Below are positions 53,118 to 62,795 of a DNA stretch of 64,000 nucleotides, in pieces (the first letter of the stretch is position 1; each line of letters begins with the position of its first letter). The notes beneath the pieces are model-generated. The model was not told the DNA's origin and did no database searches. It saw only the letters and a list, made by a program, of their open reading frames with translations. This DNA is from Kiloniella sp. EL199 (GTDB lineage: Bacteria; Pseudomonadota; Alphaproteobacteria; Kiloniellales; Kiloniellaceae), in assembly GCF_900313065.1 (NCBI RefSeq), contig NZ_OMPU01000006.1, positions 171,852-235,851 of the forward strand, read 5' to 3'. A program made the position numbers and the translations under genes.

Positions 53118-54617
53118 ATGACTGTCGCAATCATGTTTCAAGGTACAGGATCTGATGTTGGTAAGTCCCTTTTGGTTGCCGGGATTGCCAGGGCTTTATC
53201 TAATCGTGGCCTGAATGTTCGACCTTTCAAACCTCAAAATATGTCTAATAATGCTGCTGTTACGCCTTGTGGTGGGGAGATTGGTCGTGCTCAGGCACTT
53301 CAGGCCAAGGCCTGTCGTGTAGAAGCATCCACTGATATGAACCCCGTTTTACTTAAGCCACAAACGGATATGGGATCTCAAATCATTGTGCAGGGGAAGA
53401 TATGGGGCAATACCAATACTGGCAACTATTGGGGCCGTCGGCATGAACTAATGCCAACCGTGCTTGAAAGTTTTCATCGTTTGGCTGATGAAGCGGATAT
53501 TGTTCTTGTTGAAGGGGCGGGCAGTCCTGCAGAAGTAAATTTGAGATCTGGTGATATTGCTAATATGGGTTTTGCGATTGCTGCGCAGGTTCCTGTAATC
53601 CTAATTGGTGATATTGATCGTGGTGGAGTGATTGCGTCTATCGTTGGTACAGGTGAGCTTTTACAACAAGAAGAAAAGGATCTTGTTAAGGGTGTTATTA
53701 TTAACAAGTTCCGTGGCGACCTCAGTCTTTTTAAATCTGGTGTAACTATTATAGAAGAAAAGAGTGGTTTTTCTTCACTTGGTGTTGTGCCTTATTTTAA
53801 AGATGCCCGTAAATTGCCCGATGAAGATGCCGTGTCTGTGCAGTCTGGTGCTTCGTCTGCTGGTAAGGCCAAGGCCTTTGACAAAAGAGACACCATTCGC
53901 ATTGCAGTTCCCTTGATTTCGCGTATTTCGAACTTTGATGATTTTGACCCTTTAATTGCAGAAGAGGATGTTGAGCTGACGTTTATTCATCCTGGTGATG
54001 TTATTCCTGCCGAGACCGATTTGATTATATTGCCGGGGTCGAAAGCGACAATCGGTGATTTGGAATTCTTCAGAACACAAGGATGGGACATTGATCTGCT
54101 CGCGCATGTGAGAAGAGGTGGTCAGGTTCTCGGTATCTGCGGAGGATATCAAATGTTGGGAACTCTCATCTCTGACCCGGAAGGTATCGAGGGCGAGGTG
54201 GCATCCGTCTCGGGCTTGGGGCTGTTACCGGTGACAACTGTATTAACCGGAGACAAGAAACTTACAGAAGTTAAGGGGCATGACATCAGTAGCGGAGAAG
54301 TAATAACCGGTTATGAAATGCATGTTGGGGTGACTGAAGTTGCTGGGGCTCAAGTTAATGACATTCTGCCGATGCTCTCTATTGGTCAAAGAGAAGAGGG
54401 AGTTCAACTTGGTTCTGGACAAATATCCGGCTGTTACCTGCACGGTCTTTTTGTGTCTGATAGCTATCGGGCTGCTTTTTTAAATCGGATTAAAAAAAGA
54501 GAAGCCAGTGCTTTGTCATTTGAAAAAGAGATCGATGTAACCCTTGATGCTCTGGCACAGCACATGGAAGAGAATGTCGATCTCGATAAGTTGTTGTCTA
54601 TTGCCGGTTATCAATAA
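53118..54617 (+). CDS. cobQ: Cobyric acid synthase CobQ
   Basis: This glutamine- and ATP-dependent amidase adds four amides to adenosylcobyrinic a,c-diamide in cobalamin biosynthesis. The N-terminal P-loop-like domain is FQGTGSDVGKSLLVAGIARAL, with RPFKPQNMSNNAAV near 34 and VEGAGSPAEVNLR near 135. The C-terminal type-I glutaminase domain has the catalytic Cys in LGICGGYQMLG near 342. Its 499 residues are usual. AGGACG precedes the ATG. No other cobalamin gene is in view, and I see no cobalamin riboswitch in the AT-rich 250 bases upstream. Confidence 0.95.
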   Translation: MTVAIMFQGTGSDVGKSLLVAGIARALSNRGLNVRPFKPQNMSNNAAVTPCGGEIGRAQALQAKACRVEASTDMNPVLLKPQTDMGSQIIVQGKIWGNTNTGNYWGRRHELMPTVLESFHRLADEADIVLVEGAGSPAEVNLRSGDIANMGFAIAAQVPVILIGDIDRGGVIASIVGTGELLQQEEKDLVKGVIINKFRGDLSLFKSGVTIIEEKSGFSSLGVVPYFKDARKLPDEDAVSVQSGASSAGKAKAFDKRDTIRIAVPLISRISNFDDFDPLIAEEDVELTFIHPGDVIPAETDLIILPGSKATIGDLEFFRTQGWDIDLLAHVRRGGQVLGICGGYQMLGTLISDPEGIEGEVASVSGLGLLPVTTVLTGDKKLTEVKGHDISSGEVITGYEMHVGVTEVAGAQVNDILPMLSIGQREEGVQLGSGQISGCYLHGLFVSDSYRAAFLNRIKKREASALSFEKEIDVTLDALAQHMEENVDLDKLLSIAGYQ

Positions 54618-54640
54618 AGACTTGAGGAGAGGAGGTTAAA

Positions 54641-54661
54641 CAATTGGCCTTAGGTCAATTG
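54641..54661. terminator. Weak hairpin between convergent cobQ and the hydrolase gene
   Basis: CAATTGGCC (54641-54649) and GGTCAATTG (54653-54661) pair with one mismatch across TTA. It overlaps the end of the hydrolase gene. A possible bidirectional terminator without T-runs. Confidence 0.35.
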
Positions 54662-55336
54662 GAACTTGAGATCTGAAAGACCTTCTATTGAGCAGGTAAC
54701 GTCATCACCGGATTTGATCGCACCGACACCTGCTGGCGTGCCTGTCATAATAATATCGCCTGAGCGAAGCTCAAACAGGCGACTTAGGTGATAGATAATG
54801 TGTTCTACTGACCAGATCATATCCCCAAGTGTGGCCTGCTGACGGACTTCATTGTTGACACGAAGCGAGATCGAGGAAGTTCCCGAGAGTAAATCGCTTG
54901 TCTGTGGCGTGATCGAACTACAAGGAGCCGAGTTCTCAAAACCTTTTGCGACGTCCCAAGGGTGGCGTTTGTCTTTGCAGATTTTCTGTAAATCTCTTCT
55001 GGTCAGGTCAACGCCCGTGGCATAGCCAAAAATGTGTCCGCCAGCCTGTTCCGGGGAAATATTACTGCCTCCACTTCTTAATGCGACGACAAGTTCAACT
55101 TCATGATGAAGATCCGTTGTGGCGCCGGGATAGGGAATGGAGCCACCTGCCGCCACTAAAGATTCAGCAGGTTTCATAAAAAACATAGGCGTTTCAGTAT
55201 CGGGGTCTCCGCCCATTTCTTTGGTGTGTTCGGCATAGTTTCGACCTACACAGAATATCCGCCGGACAGGAAACAAGAGATCTGATCCTACAACGGGGAG
55301 TGTCACAACAGGAGCGGGATCAAATGTATAAGACAT
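54650..55336 (-). CDS. Fumarylacetoacetate hydrolase family protein
   Basis: This 228-residue single-domain FAH-fold hydrolase has the divalent metal site visible as LHHEVELVVAL near residue 73 (His/Glu) and YATGVDLTRRDLQ near 103. The C-terminal DIIMTGTPAGVGAIKSGD is conserved in the family. Substrates of close relatives include fumarylpyruvate, acylpyruvates and oxaloacetate. Its isolation here gives no pathway clue. It is convergent with cobQ. Confidence 0.88.
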   Translation of the reverse strand: MSYTFDPAPVVTLPVVGSDLLFPVRRIFCVGRNYAEHTKEMGGDPDTETPMFFMKPAESLVAAGGSIPYPGATTDLHHEVELVVALRSGGSNISPEQAGGHIFGYATGVDLTRRDLQKICKDKRHPWDVAKGFENSAPCSSITPQTSDLLSGTSSISLRVNNEVRQQATLGDMIWSVEHIIYHLSRLFELRSGDIIMTGTPAGVGAIKSGDDVTCSIEGLSDLKFQLT

Positions 55337-55411
55337 GATTTCTTAATTAGAACTCGGAAAGAGGTGCGGTGTTTGCAGAGGTTTTAGATGCAGACAGTGT
55401 AGAGGCAAAAG

Positions 55412-55783
55412 TCAGGTAATCAATTCAGCTTTGTTGCTTTCAGGCGCAACATGAAAACTTTCGCCGCAACCGCAACGACCTGCTTCATTTGGATTGTTGA
55501 AAACAAATGAGCTTTGGAACTTATCCTGAACAAAGTCCATCTCGCTACCGATCAAGTACATAACCGCTGTCGGTTCAATAAAGATCTTGACGCCCTTGTC
55601 TTCAACGACGTCTTCAAACTTCTTTTGTTCTTTGGCGTACTCCACGACATAGCTGAGACCGGAACAACCTTTTGTACTGATGCCAACACGCAGACCAAGA
55701 ACAGCTTCGTCCTGACTTTGATCCATCAGCATTTTAACGCGATCCGCGGCAGCATCTGTAAGGGTGATGAGTTTTGGCATCAT
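55412..55783 (-). CDS. sufA: A-type iron-sulfur carrier SufA
   Basis: A 123-residue A-type carrier protein. The three conserved cysteines are seen in STKGCSGLSYVVEY near residue 40 and RCGCGESFHV near 103. It receives Fe-S clusters from the SufBCD scaffold and delivers them to target proteins. It is the last gene of the suf operon, 75 bases after sufT. Tandem ATGs at 55783 and 55780 leave the exact start open. ErpA/IscA-type naming is possible, but operon context favours SufA. Confidence 0.9.
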   Translation of the reverse strand: MMPKLITLTDAAADRVKMLMDQSQDEAVLGLRVGISTKGCSGLSYVVEYAKEQKKFEDVVEDKGVKIFIEPTAVMYLIGSEMDFVQDKFQSSFVFNNPNEAGRCGCGESFHVAPESNKAELIT

Positions 55784-55858
55784 CGGATTATGTCTCTTAA
55801 TTTCCAGTTTCTGATCGTACTATATCACTATATGGGGGCAATTCCCCAGATTAAAAGT

Positions 55859-56260
55859 TTACATAAACAAGCCTAGCGCCAGTTGTGCATCTTCGCTCAT
55901 CATATTTTGGTTCCAGGGGGGAGACCAGGTCAGAATAACAGTGACTTCTCCAACACCTTCCACAGCAGCAACGGCTTCGGCCACCTGCATGGGAAGCTCC
56001 CCTGCGACCGGACAGTTCGGGGCGGTTAACGTCATGCTGACATTAACATCACCTTTTTCATTCATCTCATGACCATAGATGAGACCGAGATCATATATAT
56101 TTACCGGAATTTCCGGATCGTGAACACTTTGGAAGGCATCAATAATGTCACTTTTGCCTGCCAAGGCTGTTCCCTCAGTCAGTGGCTTGCCAGCTGTGGC
56201 TTTAAAACCTTCTTCTGCCTTGGGAAGAAAATCGCTTAAGCTTTTACCGTCATCAAACAT
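55859..56260 (-). CDS. sufT: SUF system protein SufT (DUF59/MIP18 family)
   Basis: A 133-residue protein with the DUF59 domain from about residue 38 (IIDAFQSVHDPEIPVNIYDL, then VSMTLTAPNCPVAGELPMQV and ILTWSPPWNQNMMSEDA). SufT proteins are cytoplasmic Fe-S maturation factors coupled with SUF operons. A short N-terminal extension (1-35) precedes the domain. Its ATG overlaps the sufS stop (TAATG), so it is translated with it. Confidence 0.9.
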   Translation of the reverse strand: MFDDGKSLSDFLPKAEEGFKATAGKPLTEGTALAGKSDIIDAFQSVHDPEIPVNIYDLGLIYGHEMNEKGDVNVSMTLTAPNCPVAGELPMQVAEAVAAVEGVGEVTVILTWSPPWNQNMMSEDAQLALGLFM

Positions 56261-57543
56261 TAGCTAAAGAGTTCCCGTACTTTCTCAAGGGCGTCTGCGA
56301 GTGCATCAACTTCATCGCGCGTGTTGTAGATACCAAAGGAGGCACGTGCCGTAGCTGGCAGATCAAAGCGTTGCATCAATGGTTGGGCACAGTGGTGACC
56401 AGCCCGGACGGCAACTCCTCTGCGATCAAGGATTGTTCCTATGTCATGGGCGTGGGCTTCTTCCATGGTGAAAGACAGAATGCTCGCCTTTTCCTTGGCC
56501 CTGCCAATAATATTCAATCCGGGTATCCTGCTTAATCGTTCTGTAGCATAGGCAAGAATGCCGTTTTCATGGGCCGCAATATTATCTTTGCCCAGTGCTT
56601 CTATATATTCAATGGCAGCACCAAGGCCGATAGCCTCGACAATGGCAGGCGTTCCTGCCTCAAAGCGATGAGGGATTTCTTTGTAGGTTGTTTTTTCAAA
56701 GGTAACGAGATCAATCATTTCGCCACCGCCCTGATAAGGCGGCATTGAATTGAGAAGATCCGCTTTGCCGTAAAGGATACCAACACCGCTGGGGCCATAA
56801 ACTTTGTGGCCAGAGAAGCAGTAGAAATCCGGGTTTAGATCCTGCACATCAATATGAGCATGTGGGGCAGCCTGACAACCATCAACCAGAACTTTTGCAC
56901 CATGAGTGTGGGCAACACGGATGATGTCTTTAATTGGTGTTACCGTACCAACAGCATTAGAGATATGAGTAACAGCAACCAGTTTGGTTTTTGGGCTGAA
57001 AAGGCTTTCATATTCCTCAAGCAAGAAGTTAGCATCACCATCAATGGGCACGACCTTGATTTCAATACCAATCTGATCTCTGAGAATTTGCCAGGGAACA
57101 ATATTGGAATGATGTTCCATATGGGAAATGATGATCTCATCACCCGCCTTTAGGAAGTTTCGCCCGTAGCTTTGTGCGACCAGATTGATTGCTTCTGTGG
57201 CGCCTTTGGTCAGAATACACTGATCCGGGCTTTCTGCATTAATAAAACGTGCGGCAGCATTGCGACCGGATTCAAAAGCTTCGGTACAGGCCTGACTCAG
57301 GCTGTGGACACCACGATGAACATTGGAATAGTAAGTTTCATAGGCTTCTTGCATCCGCTCCAGAACCTGACGGGGTTTTTGTGCCGATGCAGCACTGTCC
57401 AGATAGACGAGGGGACGGCCATAGATTTCACGTTGAAGGATAGGGAAATCTTCGCGAATGCGATGGACATCAAACGCCTGTAGTGAATTGTCACCGGCTT
57501 TGATGGTTCCCATATCAGCGTTCTTTGCTGTGCCTATGCTCAT
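56260..57543 (-). CDS. sufS: Cysteine desulfurase SufS
   Basis: This PLP-dependent class V aminotransferase-fold enzyme takes sulfur from cysteine for Fe-S cluster building. It has 427 residues. The PLP-lysine is in FYCFSGHKVYGPSGVGILYG near residue 245, and the active-site cysteine loop is RAGHHCAQPLMQRF near 382, which fits the group II (SufS) type with a short loop. YLDSAASAQKPRQVLERM lies near the N-terminus. The first about 25 residues are a family-variable extension. AAGGA precedes the ATG. The usual partner SufE is not in this operon. Confidence 0.95.
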   Translation of the reverse strand: MSIGTAKNADMGTIKAGDNSLQAFDVHRIREDFPILQREIYGRPLVYLDSAASAQKPRQVLERMQEAYETYYSNVHRGVHSLSQACTEAFESGRNAAARFINAESPDQCILTKGATEAINLVAQSYGRNFLKAGDEIIISHMEHHSNIVPWQILRDQIGIEIKVVPIDGDANFLLEEYESLFSPKTKLVAVTHISNAVGTVTPIKDIIRVAHTHGAKVLVDGCQAAPHAHIDVQDLNPDFYCFSGHKVYGPSGVGILYGKADLLNSMPPYQGGGEMIDLVTFEKTTYKEIPHRFEAGTPAIVEAIGLGAAIEYIEALGKDNIAAHENGILAYATERLSRIPGLNIIGRAKEKASILSFTMEEAHAHDIGTILDRRGVAVRAGHHCAQPLMQRFDLPATARASFGIYNTRDEVDALADALEKVRELFS

Positions 57544-57572
57544 TGTGTTGTCCTTATGCCCTTGACTTCAAA

Positions 57573-58898
57573 TCAGGCTGGTTTGTTAGGATTGTTTTCA
57601 AGCCAGTCAGATATTCTAACCAGAAAGAGATCCTTTAGATCTTCATTTTGAACTGCTTCAACAGCGTCAGCCAGAAAAGCGTTCACAAGAAGAGCTTGTG
57701 CCTGTTCCTGTGAGAGGCCGCGTGACCGCAGATAGAACAGAGCATCTTCGTCGATCTGTCCCGATGTGCAACCGTGACTACAGATAACGTCATCTGCAAA
57801 GATTTCCAATTCAGGTTTTGCATCAACTTCGGCACGGTCAGAAAGCAGCATGGCCCGGTGAGATTGGTTGCCGACAGTTTTCTGAGCCTGTTCATGAACA
57901 ATAATCTTGCCTTGGAAAACGCCTCTGGCATTACCGCTCAAAACACCTTTGATCACTTCATCACAGGTAGTATGAGGCGTTTTATGGTCAACGCGTGTTG
58001 TAATATCACAATGCTGATCGTCAGTACCCATATAGGTACCATTCAAATGGCAGGCAGAATTCTCTGTTGCCAGACTGACATTAATGTCAGAGCGTGCCAG
58101 TCGTGCGCCAGTGTTCAGCAGGAAGCTGTCATATGTCGCGCCTTTGCCTACTTCTACTTCTGTTGAAGAGATCAGAAAGGCAGATCTGTTACTTTCCTGA
58201 ACGCGATAATGGTGCAGGGTGGCGTTTTCATCAACGCTGATATCTGTGGCAGTATTAGAGAAATATACGTTCTCGCCATGATCGGTATTGTGCTCGACAA
58301 TCGTTGCCTTGCTGCCTGATCCAACAGAAATGATATTTCTGGTGTGATGCGTACTTTCAGCTTTGTTACTGCCAAGATGAAGTATCTCGATTGTTTTTTC
58401 TACAGAAATATCCTTGGCAACAGACAAGATATATCCGTCGGCCATAAGAGCTGTATTCAAGGCTACGAGCGGCTGCTCTTCTGCGCGGGGACGTGACAGG
58501 CGTGTTTGGTCGAGACTATTGGTCCCGTTATCGAGCTCAGTCGCCAAACTTTCCATGGTAACGCCGCTTGGCAAAGAAGTGTCTGAGAGCGATTCAGAGT
58601 ATTTGCCGTCGATGAAAACAAGGCGAACAGAGGTTGTTGCATCAAAAAGTCTAGGCAGGTCATCGTTGGCTGCCTGTCCTGATGCTTCTGGCGCAGATAA
58701 AGCCTGTTTCTTTAGCGGATTAAGGCTGGTGAACTTCCAAAGTTCTGTTTTTGCCGATGGTAATCCGATGTCGTTGAACAGCGCGATGTTTTTCGCTCTT
58801 GTTTCATTGAGCCACGCAAGATTACGGCCGGGCAAGTGGTCCTTGGTCTGGTCGTAGTGGGCAATGAATGCCTCTTTATCTGATGGAAGTGTTACCAT
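57573..58898 (-). CDS. sufD: Fe-S cluster assembly scaffold protein SufD
   Basis: A 441-residue SufB/SufD-family protein. The C-terminal beta-helix region has DVICSHGCTSGQIDEDALFYLRS-type residues near 372, including the conserved cysteine and histidine thought to help cluster assembly with SufB. The N-terminal helical domain (1-100) includes LPSAKTELWKFTSLNPL, typical of SufD. It is translationally coupled to sufC (TAATG) and 29 bases before sufS. It forms the SufBC2D complex in the cytoplasm. Confidence 0.94.
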   Translation of the reverse strand: MVTLPSDKEAFIAHYDQTKDHLPGRNLAWLNETRAKNIALFNDIGLPSAKTELWKFTSLNPLKKQALSAPEASGQAANDDLPRLFDATTSVRLVFIDGKYSESLSDTSLPSGVTMESLATELDNGTNSLDQTRLSRPRAEEQPLVALNTALMADGYILSVAKDISVEKTIEILHLGSNKAESTHHTRNIISVGSGSKATIVEHNTDHGENVYFSNTATDISVDENATLHHYRVQESNRSAFLISSTEVEVGKGATYDSFLLNTGARLARSDINVSLATENSACHLNGTYMGTDDQHCDITTRVDHKTPHTTCDEVIKGVLSGNARGVFQGKIIVHEQAQKTVGNQSHRAMLLSDRAEVDAKPELEIFADDVICSHGCTSGQIDEDALFYLRSRGLSQEQAQALLVNAFLADAVEAVQNEDLKDLFLVRISDWLENNPNKPA

Positions 58899-59647
58899 TA
58901 GGCTGCCTCACCAGAATAGTCAGCATAACCCTTTTCTTCCAGCTCAAGTGCCAGTTCTTTGCCACCGGAACGACGAATTTTACCATGAGCCAACACGTGA
59001 ACCTGATCAGGTACAATGTAGTTCAGAAGACGTTGGTAATGCGTGATAACCAAAATGGCGTTGTTTTCCGCACGTAGTTTGTTCACACCTTCGGCAACAA
59101 CTTTAAGAGCATCAATATCAAGACCTGAATCCGTTTCATCCAAGACTGCTAGCTTTGGATTAAGAACAGCCATCTGCAGAATGTCGTTACGTTTTTTCTC
59201 ACCACCAGAGAAGCCGACATTAACGGCACGTTTCAACATATCGTCCTTAATGCCAAGCTCTTTGGTTTTTCCGCGGATCATTTTAACGAATTCCATGCCG
59301 TCCAGCTCTTCTTCGCCGCGATAACGACGTTGGGCGTTCAGCGCTTCTTTCAGGAATGTTGTATTAGTGACGCCAGGAATTTCTACCGGATACTGAAATG
59401 CTAAGAAGATGCCTTCGCCTGCGCGTTCTTCTGGTTCTAGATCGGAAATGTCTTTGCCGTCGAAAAAGATACCACCTTCGGTTACTTCATAGTCATCACG
59501 ACCGGCAAGCACGTTTGCTAGTGTTGATTTACCTGAACCGTTAGGTCCCATGATCGCGTGGACTTCGCCTTTGTTGATGTTCAGGTCAATACCCTGAAGA
59601 ATGGATTTTCCATCGACTTCTGCGTGAAGGTTTTTAATTTCTAACAT
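58898..59647 (-). CDS. sufC: Fe-S cluster assembly ATPase SufC
   Basis: This 249-residue soluble ABC-type ATPase works in the SufBCD complex. Walker A is IMGPNGSGKSTLANVL near residue 33, the signature region FSGGEKKRNDILQMAVLNP near 150, Walker B LAVLDETDSGLDIDAL near 168, and the H-loop VITHYQRLLNYIVPD near 200. The D-E-T-D Walker B variant is typical of SufC. It overlaps sufD by one base and follows sufB by 52 bases. Confidence 0.96.
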   Translation of the reverse strand: MLEIKNLHAEVDGKSILQGIDLNINKGEVHAIMGPNGSGKSTLANVLAGRDDYEVTEGGIFFDGKDISDLEPEERAGEGIFLAFQYPVEIPGVTNTTFLKEALNAQRRYRGEEELDGMEFVKMIRGKTKELGIKDDMLKRAVNVGFSGGEKKRNDILQMAVLNPKLAVLDETDSGLDIDALKVVAEGVNKLRAENNAILVITHYQRLLNYIVPDQVHVLAHGKIRRSGGKELALELEEKGYADYSGEAA

Positions 59648-59699
59648 CTTTTTACTCTGTTCTCTTTATCTATGTGTCTAAGTGGAATAGGGCGCTTCG

Positions 59700-61157
59700 T
59701 TATCCGACGCTGCCTTCCAGACTGATTTTGACAAGCTGTTGGGCTTCAACAGCAAATTCCATTGGTAGCTCCTGAAGCACTTCGCGACAGAAGCCGTTCA
59801 CGACAAGACCGACAGCATCTTCTTCGGATATACCGCGCTGACGACAGTAAAAGAGCTGATCTTCACTGATCTTCGACGTGGTTGCTTCGTGCTCCAGTCT
59901 TGCTGATCTGTTTTTGCTCTCTATATAAGGAACAGTGTGCGCCCCACAGGTGTCACCGACCAGAAGCGAGTCACACTGGGTAAAGTTACGCGCTCCTTCG
60001 GCTTTCGCGGCTACTCTTACCAACCCGCGATAGGTATTTTGAGACTTGCCCGCAGAAATACCCTTGGAAATAATTCGAGATGTTGTGTTTTTACCCAGGT
60101 GGATCATCTTGGTGCCGGTATCGGCCTGTTGACGACCATTGGTAATCGCAACGGAATAGAACTCACCAACAGAATTATCACCTTGCAGGATACAACTTGG
60201 ATATTTCCAGGTAATTGCTGAGCCTGTTTCAACCTGTGTCCAGCTGATTTTTGAGTTTTTACCCTTACAGATACCGCGCTTGGTCACGAAGTTATAGATG
60301 CCGCCTTTACCGTCTTCATCGCCGGGATACCAGTTTTGAACAGTGGAGTATTTGATTTCGGCATCGTCCATTGTCACCAACTCGACAACAGCAGCATGAA
60401 GTTGATTCTCATCACGCTGAGGCGCAGTACAGCCTTCCAGATAACTAACATAAGAGCCTTCGTCAGCCACAATGAGTGTACGTTCAAACTGTCCGGTATT
60501 CAGTTCATTGATTCTGAAATAGGTTGATAGCTCCATCGGGCAGCGAACGCCCTTGGGGATGTATACAAATGATCCGTCGGTAAAAACGGCTGAGTTCAGA
60601 CAGGCATGCTTGTTATCGCCAGCAGGAACAACAGAGCCAAGGTATTTTTTGACGAGTTCCGGATATTCCTGAATCGCTTCGGAAATCGGGCAGAAGATAA
60701 CGCCGACTTCTTTGAGTTGTTCGCGGAAAGTGGTCGCCACAGACACAGAATCAAAAACGTAATCAACGGCCACACCCGCCAATACTTCTTGCTCTTTAAT
60801 TGGAATACCCAGCTTTTCATAAGTACGAAGAAGCTCTGGATCGACTTCGTCCAAACTCTGTGGGCGATCTTCCATGCTTTTTGGTGAAGAGTAATAGTAT
60901 GAATCCTGATAATCGATTTCAGGAATTTCCAACTTTCCCCATTTGGGTTCTGGCATTGTCAGCCAAAGACGGAATGCCTTGAGGCGCCATTCCAAAAGCC
61001 ACTCTGGCTCATTTTTCTTGGCAGAGATGAAACGGACAGTCTCTTCACTTAAACCTTTTGGGGCTTTTTCAGATTCTATCTCTGTAACAAAGCCATATTT
61101 ATATTTGTCCATCTCCAGGGATTGGACCTGTTCGACTGTTTCTTGTGTGGCAGCCAT
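59700..61157 (-). CDS. sufB: Fe-S cluster assembly scaffold protein SufB
   Basis: A 485-residue scaffold protein, the usual SufB size. [36 protein letters not shown] and [19 protein letters not shown] are strongly conserved family segments. The C-terminal [20 protein letters not shown] and [15 protein letters not shown] contain the conserved histidine and cysteine positions. It accepts sulfur from SufS and builds the nascent cluster. AGGAGAG precedes its ATG. A copy of the AGTCCGATA element found at the sufR promoter lies directly before it (61170-61180 region). Confidence 0.96.
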   Translation of the reverse strand: MAATQETVEQVQSLEMDKYKYGFVTEIESEKAPKGLSEETVRFISAKKNEPEWLLEWRLKAFRLWLTMPEPKWGKLEIPEIDYQDSYYYSSPKSMEDRPQSLDEVDPELLRTYEKLGIPIKEQEVLAGVAVDYVFDSVSVATTFREQLKEVGVIFCPISEAIQEYPELVKKYLGSVVPAGDNKHACLNSAVFTDGSFVYIPKGVRCPMELSTYFRINELNTGQFERTLIVADEGSYVSYLEGCTAPQRDENQLHAAVVELVTMDDAEIKYSTVQNWYPGDEDGKGGIYNFVTKRGICKGKNSKISWTQVETGSAITWKYPSCILQGDNSVGEFYSVAITNGRQQADTGTKMIHLGKNTTSRIISKGISAGKSQNTYRGLVRVAAKAEGARNFTQCDSLLVGDTCGAHTVPYIESKNRSARLEHEATTSKISEDQLFYCRQRGISEEDAVGLVVNGFCREVLQELPMEFAVEAQQLVKISLEGSVG

Positions 61158-61193
61158 TCTCTTACTCTCCTATCGGACTTTTATTTGAATTGA

Positions 61194-61655
61194 TCAGGTA
61201 AGCTCGGCCGAGTTCGTGTCCGATTTTTGTTTGTCTATAATGAAACTGTCTTGAAAATCAATCATGTCGGCGAGTGTCACTGTTTTCAGGGCATTGGCGA
61301 CGACTTGATTTACTTTGTTCCAATTTCCGCGCATGGGGCACATGGTCTCTACTGAACAGTTATCAACAGCACCTTCGACACAAGCCGTTAAAGCAATTGG
61401 GCCTTCGATAGATTGAAGAATATCTGCTACAGTAATAGAGGCTGCATCTTGGTGGCTTATATATCCGCCACCCGCGCCGCGCAGAGATGTGATAAGGTTT
61501 TGCCGGGATAACAGACCAAGGATTTTGGCAACAGTTGGCAGGGGCAAACCCGTTTCTTCTGCAATCTGCGGGGCAGTCATTACCTGTTCTTTTTGTGAGG
61601 ACATCTGTCCAAGAACAACGACGGCGTAATCTGTTAACCTCGTAAGGCGGAACAT
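61194..61655 (-). CDS. Rrf2-family SUF operon regulator
   Basis: This 153-residue winged-helix regulator (SUF system regulator/IscR type) has a DNA-binding N-terminus MFRLTRLTDYAVVVLGQM with QIAEETGLPLPTVAKIL. Three cysteines in ACVEGAVDNCSVETMCPMRG (C-x7-C-x5-C) near residue 95 probably hold an Fe-S cluster, so the protein would sense cluster supply and repress suf when sated. I start at ATG 61655, with GGAG upstream; the longer frame to 61721 reads through the operator. It heads the sufBCDSTA operon. Confidence 0.9.
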   Translation of the reverse strand: MFRLTRLTDYAVVVLGQMSSQKEQVMTAPQIAEETGLPLPTVAKILGLLSRQNLITSLRGAGGGYISHQDAASITVADILQSIEGPIALTACVEGAVDNCSVETMCPMRGNWNKVNQVVANALKTVTLADMIDFQDSFIIDKQKSDTNSAELT

Positions 61656-62017
61656 AGCTTTTCTCCATACCGGACTAAAACAGTCCGATTTTTTAAATAG
61701 CTCAAAAAAACGAAATTGCAACCTCTTTTTAACAGTTTTTTACAGTTCCAATGTATGGTGTAAGGTTCAGTAATTAATCAATTTACGCTTTTATATCCGG
61801 AAAATATAATAAAGCCAGTCTGTTAGGAAAAGGGCGTGTGTTTGGTCGCGACTAAATGTCACCTTTAAAATGCATCTTTTGAAAGATGATGAGATATAAT
61901 TCTTAATCTTCTGTCTGCTTGCGTCACATATACAGGGGGTCGACAGGAACAGCTGAAAAGGGTAAGTAACAAGGATAATTTGTTGAAAATGAAACATCAA
62001 AAATGAAGGCTATTAAC
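61656..62017. other. 362-base divergent intergenic region between the suf regulator and upp
   Basis: It holds the suf promoter with the palindrome at 61671-61687 and, further right, the upp promoter. A second small inverted repeat, CATCTTT-TG-AAAGATG, lies at 61873-61888. No coding frame looks real; a 69-codon minus-strand frame at 61791-62000 has no gene-like features. Confidence 0.5.
61671..61687. promoter_or_regulatory. Probable operator of the SUF regulator
   Basis: CGGACT-AAAAC-AGTCCG is a 17-base palindrome 16-32 bases upstream of the regulator start. The half-site AGTCCGATA/AGTCCGGTA recurs just upstream of sufB, again near the ribosome site. Autoregulation by the Rrf2 protein is the simplest explanation. 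Confidence 0.6.
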
Positions 62018-62650
62018 ATGAACGCAAATGTGACCGTCGTTGACCATCCTTTGGTTCAGGTAAAACTTACTCAAATGCGTTCAAAAGAAACAGCAACCCC
62101 TGATTTTCGTCGGTTGTTGAAAGAAATATCTCTGTTACTTGCGTATGAAGTGACCCGGGATCTCGTGCTCACTGAACGTGAAGTTGAGACGCCGGTTGAG
62201 CGTGCAATGTGCCCTGTTCTTCGTGATCTTGAACCTTGCTTTATTTCAATCCTCCGTGCTGGAAACGGTATTCTGGATGGTATGATGGATCTGTTGCCAT
62301 CAGCACGTGTTGGTCATGTCGGACTATACCGGGATCATGAAACGCTAGAGGCGATTGAATATTACTACAAAGTACCAACAGATATGTCTGATCGTGAAGT
62401 TATTGTTGTGGACCCTATGTTAGCAACGGGTCATACGGCTGTGGCAGCAATCGATCGTCTGAAGAAAGATGGTGCCAAGAACATTAAGTTCCTATGTCTG
62501 CTTGCTGCACCAGAAGGAATTGCAGAGTTTCAAAAAGGCCATCCGGATGTGCCTGTGTACACGGCATCCGTTGATCAAAAATTAAACGAACACGGCTACA
62601 TTGTTCCAGGGTTGGGTGATGCTGGTGACCGTATTTATGGCACGAAATAA
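62018..62650 (+). CDS. upp: Uracil phosphoribosyltransferase Upp
   Basis: The enzyme converts uracil and PRPP to UMP in pyrimidine salvage. It has 210 residues, the usual length. Signatures are [39 protein letters not shown], the PRPP-binding loop [20 protein letters not shown] near residue 125, and the C-terminal uracil-site [20 protein letters not shown] 62018 has GAAGG 8 bases upstream; ATG 62003 is also in frame but has no good site. The gene is monocistronic, closed by a terminator. Confidence 0.95.
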   Translation: MNANVTVVDHPLVQVKLTQMRSKETATPDFRRLLKEISLLLAYEVTRDLVLTEREVETPVERAMCPVLRDLEPCFISILRAGNGILDGMMDLLPSARVGHVGLYRDHETLEAIEYYYKVPTDMSDREVIVVDPMLATGHTAVAAIDRLKKDGAKNIKFLCLLAAPEGIAEFQKGHPDVPVYTASVDQKLNEHGYIVPGLGDAGDRIYGTK

Positions 62651-62678
62651 TTTCTGAATTTTTTATTAGAGTGCAAAA

Positions 62679-62709
62679 GAAAGGCTCCGTTTTCGGGGTC
62701 TTTTTTTAT
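62679..62709 (+). terminator. Rho-independent terminator of upp
   Basis: AAAGGCTCCG pairs, with two G-U pairs, to CGGGGTCTTT across a TTTT loop, continuing into a run of seven T at 62701-62707. Confidence 0.85.
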
Positions 62710-62795
62710 TGGTAATTATATTCGACTTCCATATTTGCGAAGGTAGAAAATTTTAACTCAATATTTAGAATGATTTTTATATTTTGGGATTAATA

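Noticed and set aside
55514..55876. 120-codon plus-strand frame opposite sufA
   Set aside because: Antisense shadow of sufA and its flanks, without a ribosome site or family resemblance.
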